This document shows, piece after piece, positions 1-4,482 of a stretch of DNA of 6,878 bases. The position numbers and the translations under genes are program-made. How positions within the stretch are numbered: position 1 is the stretch's first letter; every line of letters begins with the position of its first letter. The notes under the pieces were generated by a model. The model did no database searches. It worked only from the letters and a program-made list of their open reading frames with translations, and had not been told where the DNA came from. Source of the stretch: DATFPK01 sp035264885 (GTDB lineage Bacteria > Actinomycetota > Thermoleophilia > Solirubrobacterales > 70-9); assembly GCA_035264885.1 (NCBI GenBank), contig DATFPK010000139.1, positions 1 through 6,878 on the forward strand. Reading direction: 5' to 3'.

Positions 1-246
1 GCGCTCGACCGCATCGCCCTGCTCCAGGGCGCGACGATCCGGCGGGTCGCCGAGAGCTTCGGTACCGGTCCCGCGCCGGCGACCTTCCGCGTGATCGTCA
101 ACCCGATGGTGAGCTGGCTCTGGATCGGCGCCCTCGTCGCGCTGGCCGGAGCGCTGATCGCCGTCTGGCCGGCTCCTGGGGCACGGCGGCGCCGGGTCAG
201 CAGCCTCGACGGGGCCCGTCTCGGACGCGGATTCTCGCGCGCCTAG
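1..246 (+). CDS. ccmF: Cytochrome c haem lyase subunit CcmF, C-terminal end (5' end outside window)
   Basis: The first frame is open from base 1 to a TAG at 244-246 and gives the last 81 residues of a protein that begins upstream. The segment FRVIVNPMVSWLWIGALVAL (residues 29-48) continues into a final membrane helix ending in VWP. This is the typical end of CcmF/CcsA-type haem lyases, where a periplasmic stretch is followed by a Pro-Met/Leu-Val-x-Trp-x-Trp-x-Gly helix. It is followed here by a basic tail (GARRRR). CcmF joins haem to apocytochrome c at the outer face of the cytoplasmic membrane in System I cytochrome c maturation. The next gene, whose ATG directly follows this stop codon, looks like a CcmI-type protein, which supports the call. 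Haem-binding histidines and the WWD motif lie upstream and cannot be seen. NrfE or another member of the same family is possible. Confidence 0.8.
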   Translation, partial: ALDRIALLQGATIRRVAESFGTGPAPATFRVIVNPMVSWLWIGALVALAGALIAVWPAPGARRRRVSSLDGARLGRGFSRA

Positions 247-525
247 ATGGAGATCGTCTTCGGACTCGTCCTGTTCGCGCTCGTCGCCGCGTTCGTGATC
301 CGCCCGCTCCTCGGCGCCTGGCTGGTTGACCGGGGAGAGGATCCGCGGATCGCCGACCTCGAGGCCCGCAAGGAGGCGAAGTACCGCGAGATCCGCGACG
401 CCCAGCTCGACCACGCCGCCGGCAAGCTGTCGGACGAGGACTTCAGGCGCCAGGAGGCGGAGCTCCGCGCCGACGCGGTGGCGATCCTGGACCGGCTCGA
501 AGAGCTCCGTGGCGGTTCCGCCTAG
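247..525 (+). CDS. CcmI-like small membrane protein with cytoplasmic coiled-coil
   Basis: This is a 92-residue protein whose ATG touches the ccmF stop codon, so the two are probably translationally coupled; no good Shine-Dalgarno is visible. Residues about 3-26 form one hydrophobic membrane segment. The rest is charged and probably helical, with the stretch DLEARKEAKYREIRDAQLDH and then AGKLSDEDFRRQEAELRA. The pattern of Asp/Glu-Leu-Glu-x-Arg-Lys, then Asp-x-x-x-Gly-Lys-Leu-Ser-x-Glu-Asp, is what the first part of CcmI (CycH) looks like. In System I, CcmI presents apocytochrome c to the CcmF haem lyase. This protein lacks the large TPR domain of proteobacterial CcmI and keeps only the membrane anchor and helical loop. 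The assignment rests on motif resemblance and position beside ccmF. A general short membrane protein is the alternative. Confidence 0.72.
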   Translation: MEIVFGLVLFALVAAFVIRPLLGAWLVDRGEDPRIADLEARKEAKYREIRDAQLDHAAGKLSDEDFRRQEAELRADAVAILDRLEELRGGSA

Positions 526-528
526 ACT
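523..528 (+). promoter_or_regulatory. Candidate -10 element (TAGACT) for a leaderless secG transcript
   Basis: TAGACT fits the TAnnnT pattern of an actinobacterial -10 box. It lies eight bases before the secG ATG, so transcription would start at or next to the ATG and give a leaderless message. No Shine-Dalgarno is visible before secG (the spacer is GCGGGCCC), which agrees with this idea. The hexamer overlaps the stop codon of the preceding gene, and no convincing -35 box is seen, so read-through from upstream is equally possible. Confidence 0.35.
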
Positions 529-536
529 GCGGGCCC

Positions 537-761
537 ATGTACGCGTTCCTGTCGGTCATCCAGGTGATCCTCTCGGTGCTGATCATCTTCCTCGTGCTTC
601 TGCATTCGGGCAAGGACACGGGTCTCTCCGGCGCCTTCGGCATCGGCGGCGGCGGCAGCTCGTTCGGCGGGGGATCGATGGTCGAGCGCAACCTGGACCG
701 CGCCACGATCTTCTTCTCGATCCTCTGGGCGCTCAACACCCTGGTCCTGCTGAAGATCTAG
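537..761 (+). CDS. secG: Preprotein translocase subunit SecG
   Basis: This 74-residue protein has the full SecG plan. A first membrane helix covers residues about 2-22. It is followed by the signature LLHSGKDTGLSGAFGIGGGG (residues 21-40), a glycine/serine-rich loop with FGG, the motif ERNLDRAT, and a second membrane helix at about 54-73. SecG joins SecY and SecE in the membrane channel for protein export and helps SecA-driven movement of preproteins. Its length matches the usual 70-80 residues for Gram-positive SecG. The start has no clear ribosome binding site but sits eight bases after a possible -10 box, so it may be read as a leaderless message. It lies 11 bases after the ccmI-like gene and nine before the lipoprotein gene, so all may share one transcript. 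Confidence 0.94.
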   Translation: MYAFLSVIQVILSVLIIFLVLLHSGKDTGLSGAFGIGGGGSSFGGGSMVERNLDRATIFFSILWALNTLVLLKI

Positions 762-770
762 GCGGTCGGG

Positions 771-1718
771 ATGCCGCGAGCTCGCGGCCGGGTGCTTGCG
801 CTGGTCGTCGCGGTGTCGACGGCGCTGTCGGGGTGCGGGGGCGGGGGAGCGACCAGGTTCTCCGGCGAGGAGGCCGCAGCCGGAGGCGGCGGCGAGCTCG
901 AGGCCGGGGTCGCCTCGCTGCCGGCCGAGGTCGATCCGCTGCGGGCCGAAGGGCCGTCCGAGCTCACGGTCGTGCGCCAGGTCTTCGAGCCGCTGGTCTC
1001 CCAGCTGCGACCGCCGTACGGTGAGGGGGAGGAGCGGCGCGGCCTCGCCCTCGGCTGGGAGGCATCGCCCGATCTGAGGGTCTGGCGGTTCCGGCTGCGC
1101 CCGGGCGTGGCCTTCCAGGACGGCGCTCGCCTGGACGCGGACGCCGTGGTCGCCAACGCCGAGCGCTGGCGGTCCGATCCCGCCGGGCTGGCGCTGCTGC
1201 CGGGCCTCGCCGCGGCGGATGATCCAAATCCCGGCCTCGTCCGGCTGATCTTCGTGTCGCCGGCGCGGAGCCTTCCCGAGCAATTGGCCGACCCACGGCT
1301 TGGCCTGGTCTCGCCGCTGGCCATCGCGGACGGCGGAGCGTCGACGGCGGTTCGCGGGCTTCGGGCGGGATCGGGGCCGTTCGAGGTGCGGAAACGGGAG
1401 ACCGACACCCTCGCGCTGACCCGCTTCCGGCGCTGGTGGGGGACCGGCCCGGGACTGGGTCCGGCGCTGGATGAGGTCGTCTTTCGGCGCCTGCCGGCGG
1501 CCCGGGCCCGGGCCCGGGCCCTGCGGGAAGGCGAGGTGAGGATGGTGACCGAGGTCCCGGCCCGATCCGCTGCCGCTCTGCGCCGCGACCCCCTCTTGGC
1601 CGTGCTCGGCGGCGCCTCCGGGCGGGCCTTGGCACACGAGCGGTCCGTGCACGGGATCCGCGGGCCGCGTCCGGCGCCGCTGTCGGGCGTCTGGCTCTCG
1701 CTGCTGGCGCCGGGTTGA
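771..1718 (+). CDS. Short solute-binding-like lipoprotein (family 5 N-terminal lobe only)
   Basis: The 315-residue product begins with an arginine-rich end, a hydrophobic segment and a lipobox (LSGC, Cys22), so it should be a lipid-anchored protein on the outer face of the membrane. The part around VVRQVFEPLV, then LGWEASPDLRVWRFRLRPGV and FQDGARLDADAVVANAERW, is a clear match by eye to the start of family 5 (oligopeptide/dipeptide, DppA/OppA) ABC solute-binding proteins. GSGPFEVRKRETD and the following DEVVFRRLP also fit the family. Typical members have about 500-600 residues; this one stops where the second lobe should begin, after SVHGIRG...PLSGVWLSLL. No permease or ATPase genes lie next to it, so its transporter partner, if any, is unknown. 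It begins nine bases after secG with only a weak GGTCGGG before the ATG. It could be a degenerate or specialised family member. Confidence 0.8.
   Translation: MPRARGRVLALVVAVSTALSGCGGGGATRFSGEEAAAGGGGELEAGVASLPAEVDPLRAEGPSELTVVRQVFEPLVSQLRPPYGEGEERRGLALGWEASPDLRVWRFRLRPGVAFQDGARLDADAVVANAERWRSDPAGLALLPGLAAADDPNPGLVRLIFVSPARSLPEQLADPRLGLVSPLAIADGGASTAVRGLRAGSGPFEVRKRETDTLALTRFRRWWGTGPGLGPALDEVVFRRLPAARARARALREGEVRMVTEVPARSAAALRRDPLLAVLGGASGRALAHERSVHGIRGPRPAPLSGVWLSLLAPG
1499..1520. repeat. Short tandem GGCCCG repeat inside the lipoprotein gene
   Basis: The hexamer GGCCCG is repeated without interruption about 3.7 times. It is read in frame as alternating Ala-Arg (part of AARARARALREG), so loss or gain of a unit would keep the frame and change only the number of Ala-Arg pairs. 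Each unit is near-palindromic, so the stretch could also form strong secondary structure. Confidence 0.8.
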
Positions 1719-1747
1719 GCGGTCGCCCGCGAAGCGATACTTGATCC

Positions 1748-2146
1748 ATGGCGGGATCGCACGAGGAAGCTGTTCGGATCGTCTACGACGGCTGGGCCCG
1801 GGGCGACTTCCGGGCCGGCCTCGACGTCTTCGACCCGGATGTCGAGTTCGTGATGGGCCGCGGGTTTCCCGAGGCCGGCACATATCGCGGCACCGAGGAG
1901 CTCGCCCGCTACACGCGGGGGTTCCTCGAACCGTGGTCGCAGGTCGCGATCGAGCTCGAGGACCTCGTCTCCGCCGGCGACAACCTTCTCGCCGCGGTCC
2001 GCCAGCACGGGGTGGGAGGGGGGAGCGGCGCCGCGACCGACTTCCGCTATTTCCAGGTCTGGACCTTTCGCGACGGCCGCGTATTCCGGCTGGAGAACTT
2101 CCGCGAGCGTGCCGCCGCCGCGGCCGCCGCCGGGCTCGAGGCGTAG
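1748..2146 (+). CDS. SnoaL-like / NTF2-fold protein of unknown function
   Basis: The product has 132 residues, the usual size of a single NTF2-like (SnoaL-like) domain. The family pattern is visible: an opening helix with VRIVYDGWARGDF, then FDPDVEFVM, a G-T-Y-R-G-T-E-E motif followed by the helix ELARYTRGFLEPW, and alternating strands ending with FQVWTFRDGRVFRLENFR. The V/I-W-T-F-R-D-G-R-V stretch and the final E-x-F-x-x-R-x-x-A are hallmarks of actinobacterial SnoaL-like proteins. These small cone-shaped domains include polyketide cyclases, isomerases and hydrolases, but most have no known reaction and nothing here tells the substrate. There is no signal peptide, so it should be cytoplasmic. 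It lies 29 bases after the lipoprotein gene, with no clear ribosome binding site. Confidence 0.82.
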   Translation: MAGSHEEAVRIVYDGWARGDFRAGLDVFDPDVEFVMGRGFPEAGTYRGTEELARYTRGFLEPWSQVAIELEDLVSAGDNLLAAVRQHGVGGGSGAATDFRYFQVWTFRDGRVFRLENFRERAAAAAAAGLEA

Positions 2147-2150
2147 TTCA

Positions 2151-2168
2151 CGCCCGCCGCCGGGGGCG
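2151..2168. terminator. Possible bidirectional hairpin between SnoaL-like gene and tRNA-Leu
   Basis: CGCCC (2151-2155) can pair with GGGCG (2164-2168), extended by CC/GG across one bulged base. It lies between two converging transcription units, where a shared terminator would be expected. No T-run follows on either strand, so this is a position-based guess. Confidence 0.3.
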
Positions 2169-2178
2169 AGGAATGAAG

Positions 2179-2264
<86 letters not shown>

Positions 2265-2277
2265 TTGAGGGCGGTTG

Positions 2278-2283
2278 ATTCTA
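2278..2283 (-). promoter_or_regulatory. Candidate -10 box (TAGAAT) for tRNA-Leu
   Basis: On the minus strand TAGAAT differs from TATAAT at one position and lies 13 bases before the mature tRNA 5' end, which would give a short leader removed by RNase P. No clear -35 box is seen at the expected distance. The site falls just beside the lexA promoter on the other strand. Confidence 0.5.
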
Positions 2284-2289
2284 GAAGGG

Positions 2290-2318
2290 TTGAAACCGTC
2301 CGGCGGGGTGGCTACTCT
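2290..2318 (+). promoter_or_regulatory. Candidate lexA promoter
   Basis: TTGAAA at 2290-2295 and TACTCT at 2313-2318 are separated by 17 bases. The first matches TTGACA at five of six bases; the second keeps only the most important T, A and final T. Transcription would start at about 2325, inside the SOS box, which is a classical arrangement for repression. The -10 match is weak, so the exact start is uncertain. Confidence 0.5.
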
Positions 2319-2319
2319 C

Positions 2320-2333
2320 CGAACATGTGTTCG
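2320..2333. promoter_or_regulatory. SOS box (LexA operator) before lexA
   Basis: CGAACATGTGTTCG has perfectly matching outer arms, CGAAC and GTTCG, around a four-base centre (ATGT). This is the Gram-positive/actinobacterial LexA site CGAAC-N4-GTTCG. It overlaps the predicted transcription start of lexA, so bound LexA would block its own promoter, and DNA damage would release it. The tRNA-Leu -10 box lies about 37 bases away on the other side and is unlikely to be blocked directly. The presence of an ATG inside this operator is one reason not to choose it as the lexA start codon. Confidence 0.94.
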
Positions 2334-2370
2334 TGGGAAAGCAGACCCGCCCGCAGGGCGAACGGCGAGA

Positions 2371-2375
2371 AGGAG
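2371..2375 (+). promoter_or_regulatory. Ribosome binding site that fixes the lexA start
   Basis: AGGAG, within GAGAAGGAG, lies five bases before the GTG at 2381. This is the clearest Shine-Dalgarno in the first half of the window and makes the GTG the start, giving the family's usual N-terminus (M-D-L-T-K-R-Q). Confidence 0.88.
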
Positions 2376-2380
2376 ACCCG

Positions 2381-2983
2381 GTGGACCTGACCAAGCGGCA
2401 GCGCGAGATCTTCGACTTCATCCGGCGCTATGCCGCCAAGACCGGCTACCCACCGACGGTGAGGGAGATCGGCAAGGCGGTCGGGCTTCACTCTTCCTCG
2501 ACGGTGCACGCGCACCTGGCCAACCTCGAGAAGGCCGGCCTGTTGCGACGCGATCCGTCGAAGCCGCGCGCGCTCGAGCTCCTGATCGACAAGGCGAAGA
2601 AAGCGGTCCGGCCCGGCCGCCTGCCGGTCGTCGGCAGCGTCGCCGCAGGCCAGCCGATCCTCGCCGAGGAGAACATCGAGGACTACATCGAGGTCCCGGA
2701 CGTGATCGGCGGCGAGGACGGCGACTACGTCCTCCGCGTCCGCGGCGAGAGCATGAAGGACGCGGGGATCCTCGAGGGCGACTACGTGATCGTCCACCCG
2801 GCCGAGGACGCTCGTGATGGCGAGATCGTCGTCGCGCTGATCGGCGACGAGGCGACGGTCAAGCGGATCTTCCGGGAGCGGGACCACGTCCGCCTCCAGC
2901 CGGAGAACTCGGCGATGGAGCCGATCCTCACCACCGAGGCGAAGGTCCTCGGCAAGGTGACGGGGGTCTTCAGGAGCGTCTGA
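2381..2983 (+). CDS. lexA: SOS repressor LexA (self-cleaving, S24 family)
   Basis: The product has 200 residues, normal for LexA. The N-terminal winged helix-turn-helix runs from residue 3 (LTKRQREIFDFI) through PPTVREIGKAVGLHSSSTVH (24-43), the DNA-reading part. The hinge is followed by the self-cleavage site VAAGQP, cut between Ala89 and Gly90. The protease part has the nucleophile Ser124 in RGESM and the general base Lys161 in ATVKRI. When RecA filaments form on damaged DNA they trigger this cleavage and release SOS genes. The GTG start is chosen for its ribosome binding site and family fit; an in-frame ATG at 2327 lies within the SOS box and is rejected. The gene carries its own operator, so it should be autoregulated. 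It shares one base with the next gene. Confidence 0.98.
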   Translation: MDLTKRQREIFDFIRRYAAKTGYPPTVREIGKAVGLHSSSTVHAHLANLEKAGLLRRDPSKPRALELLIDKAKKAVRPGRLPVVGSVAAGQPILAEENIEDYIEVPDVIGGEDGDYVLRVRGESMKDAGILEGDYVIVHPAEDARDGEIVVALIGDEATVKRIFRERDHVRLQPENSAMEPILTTEAKVLGKVTGVFRSV

Positions 2984-3222
2984 TGGCGGTCGCGACGGCA
3001 CCAGCGCGCAACCGCGGCACCAGCGCGGACGCGACGAGTCTTTCCGAGGAACGCGCGACGGGACGTTCGGCGCGGCTGTTCGAGCCATCCGGGTCGACGC
3101 TCGAGGACGTGATCCTCGGCGCTTGGGAGGACCTGGCGGCCGGCAGCCCGGCCGAATGCCCCGTCTGCCGCGGCCACCTCCGCATCCACGGCTGCCGCGA
3201 CTGCGGCTCGGAGCTGAGCTAG
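2983..3222 (+). CDS. Small zinc-ribbon protein translationally coupled to lexA
   Basis: The ATG uses the last base of the lexA stop codon (TGATG), so ribosomes finishing lexA probably restart here and the gene should share the SOS promoter. The product has 79 residues. The first 30 or so are low-complexity and rich in Ala, Thr, Arg and Ser, so probably disordered. A conserved-looking helix follows (STLEDVILGAWEDLAAG, residues 38-54). The end holds two CxxC knuckles: Cys59/Cys62 in CPVC and Cys71/Cys74 in CRDCGSEL, eight residues apart, which should bind one zinc ion. I do not recognise a named family. Roles such as a DNA- or protein-binding adaptor are guesses. A first methionine further downstream is not available, so this start is the only reasonable one. 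Confidence 0.8.
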   Translation: MAVATAPARNRGTSADATSLSEERATGRSARLFEPSGSTLEDVILGAWEDLAAGSPAECPVCRGHLRIHGCRDCGSELS

Positions 3223-3245
3223 CTGCTCCGTGCCTAGGAGCCAGC
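3222..3245. terminator. Possible hairpin between converging zinc-ribbon and collagen-like genes
   Basis: GCTCC (3225-3229) pairs with GGAGC (3237-3241), extended by GCT/AGC (3222-3224 with 3243-3245) across one bulged C. It covers the only 11-base gap between two genes that end toward each other and includes the stop codon of the minus-strand gene. There is no T-run, so its role as a terminator is uncertain. Confidence 0.3.
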
Positions 3246-3947
3246 GGTCAGGTTCGCCACCTTGACCATGACGAGGCGCGGTCCGCGCACCGTCTGTGTG
3301 CCGGCCGAGTTATTGTCCCTGCAGGTGACGTTAAGTCCGGTTGCGAAGCCGCTCACCTCTAGACCCCCCGAGATCGTCAGGGTCTCGTCTACATCCGGCG
3401 CCGCGCCGAGCGTCTCTCCGTTGCCCACGCCGTTCAATACCTGGAACGAGCAGGACACGAAGGCACCGGCAGAGCTGTCGGCGCCGTTGATGATCCTGGC
3501 GCTGAACGAGGCGATGTACTTCCCAGGCGTCGCTGGGGCGGTTGCCACGACCGTGGGTGCGTTGTCTTCACCAAGGGTCACGTCGTTGCCGCTGCCGCCG
3601 GTGTAGCCGTCGCTGGGGCCGGTCGCTCCGGTCGCTCCCTTTGCTCCTGTTGCTCCCTGGCTGCCGCTCGCGCCGGTTGGGCCCTGCGCGCCAGTTGGCC
3701 CCTGGGGACCGCCGAGGCCTTGAAGACCCTGAGGACCTAGCGGACCCTGGGCGCCAACCGCGCCCCGGGGCCCGCGGGCGCCCCTCAGTTTCGCCAGCTC
3801 TGACCGCTTGAAGTCCTTCAGCGTCAGAGTGCCGTCCTTCACCTGCGCACCGGTGATCAGGGACGCCGCGGTGGCCGAGCCGGCGACGGCCAGCACAACG
3901 AGCGCTCCGAGAACGAGGTCGGACCCGCGGGGTCGAAGGGAGCGCAC
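3234..3947 (-). CDS. Exported or membrane-anchored collagen-like repeat protein
   Basis: From a GTG at 3945-3947 the product has 237 residues. It opens with a basic end (MRSLRPRG), a hydrophobic segment at residues 11-28 that is a signal peptide or anchor, and the actinobacterial juxtamembrane motif ITGAQVKDGTLTLKDF (31-46). Nineteen unbroken Gly-X-Y triplets follow (56-112), long enough for a short collagen triple helix and rich in GPQ, GPT and GAT. The last 125 residues look like a beta-rich domain (GKYIASFSARIINGADSSAG) with two cysteines, Cys166 and Cys209, perhaps one disulfide. It probably trims the cell surface; its binding partner is unknown. The open frame continues upstream through rnpB, so the GTG start after AGGG at about nine bases is chosen. 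Codons such as GGA, GCA and ACA in the repeat are unusual for this window. Confidence 0.8.
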   Translation of the reverse strand: MRSLRPRGSDLVLGALVVLAVAGSATAASLITGAQVKDGTLTLKDFKRSELAKLRGARGPRGAVGAQGPLGPQGLQGLGGPQGPTGAQGPTGASGSQGATGAKGATGATGPSDGYTGGSGNDVTLGEDNAPTVVATAPATPGKYIASFSARIINGADSSAGAFVSCSFQVLNGVGNGETLGAAPDVDETLTISGGLEVSGFATGLNVTCRDNNSAGTQTVRGPRLVMVKVANLTAGS

Positions 3948-3992
3948 GAGAAACGACCCTATGCCGTCTCCAGGGAAAAGTCCACCCGGGCG

Positions 3993-3998
3993 TACAAT
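3993..3998 (+). promoter_or_regulatory. -10 box (TACAAT) of rnpB
   Basis: TACAAT differs from TATAAT by one base and lies six bases before 4005, where the RNase P RNA is expected to begin from its P1 pairing. This places the transcription start as expected. A convincing -35 box is not visible at 16-18 bases upstream (CCAGGG region). Confidence 0.7.
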
Positions 3999-4004
3999 CT
4001 GGCC

Positions 4005-4373
4005 TGCGGGCTGAGTGACCGCGGGGGGAGAGAAAACCCCTCGAGGAAAGTCCGGACACCGAAGGGCACGGCGGTGGGTAACGCCCACCCGGGGAAACCC
4101 GCGGGAAAGTGCCACAGAAATGACACGGCCGATGGCGCGGCTGCACGTGCGCCGCGTACAGGCAAAGGTGAAATGGTGCGGTAAGAGCGCACCGGCGTCG
4201 CGGTGACGCGGCGGCCAGGCAAACCCCGCCCGGTGCAAGGCCAAGCAGGACCTATGACCCGGCCCGGCGAGGTCCAGGTAGGCCGCAGGGCCGCTTCGGC
4301 GGCCCCGGGCGAGGCGAACGCCCCGCCCGAGATGGATGGTCACTCCCGACAGGATCCGGCTTATAGGCCCGCT
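4005..4373 (+). ncRNA. rnpB: RNase P RNA, bacterial class A
   Basis: The catalytic RNA of RNase P cuts the 5' leaders of tRNA precursors. The universally conserved blocks are present in order. CR I is at 4043-4060 (GAGGAAAGTCCGGACACC). GAAAGTGCCACAGAAA is at 4105-4120 and AAAGGTGAAATGGTGCGGTA at 4164-4183, running into AGAGCGCACC. The C-rich CCCCGCCCGGTGCAAGGCC lies near 4224, and CR V, ACAGGATCCGGCTTATAG, is at 4350-4367. The ends are set by P1: GCGGGCT at 4006-4012 pairs with GGCCCGC at 4366-4372. GGT at 4277-4279, in CAGGTAGGC, should be the loop that pairs with the tRNA CCA end. A GGGCCGC-TTCG-GCGGCCC hairpin (4288-4305) stands out in the 3' part. About 369 bases is normal for class A. 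The ends are accurate to a few bases only. Confidence 0.97.
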
Positions 4374-4376
4374 AAA

Positions 4377-4404
4377 GGAAAGGCTCCCTCCGGGGAGCCT
4401 TTCC
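4377..4404 (+). terminator. Strong hairpin terminator of rnpB
   Basis: GGAAAGGCTCCC (4377-4388) pairs perfectly over 12 bp with 4393-4404 around a TCCG tetraloop, which has the very stable UNCG form. It begins four bases after the end of RNase P RNA. The bases after it (CATCCC) have no U-run, a common form of terminator in high-GC actinobacteria. Confidence 0.82.
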
Positions 4405-4422
4405 CATCCCAGGCGTGACCGC

Positions 4423-4428
4423 TAGCCT
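4423..4428 (+). promoter_or_regulatory. Possible -10 box (TAGCCT) upstream of the secreted protein gene
   Basis: TAGCCT follows TAnnnT and lies 54 bases before the ATG at 4483, just past the rnpB terminator where a new promoter is needed. No -35 box or ribosome binding site is clear, so the evidence is slight. Confidence 0.2.
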
Positions 4429-4482
4429 CCGGCGCCCGGCCCGCCCGATCGCGACACGGCAGCGCCCGGACCGCCGACCAGC

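Noticed and set aside
522..1883. Long minus-strand open frame (453 codons) opposite secG and the lipoprotein gene
   Set aside because: It is arginine/proline/glycine-rich with no recognisable domain and overlaps clear plus-strand genes; such mirror frames are common in high-GC DNA.
2327..2380. ATG at 2327 as the lexA start
   Set aside because: It lies inside the SOS box, close to the transcription start, has no ribosome binding site, and adds 18 residues not typical of LexA.
4288..4305. GGGCCGC-TTCG-GCGGCCC hairpin as an independent terminator
   Set aside because: It lies inside the RNase P RNA before conserved region V and is best explained as one of its structural helices.
3948..4343. Upstream extension of the collagen-like open frame
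   Set aside because: It lies wholly opposite rnpB and its promoter, is arginine/proline-rich, and precedes the natural basic-hydrophobic export segment.
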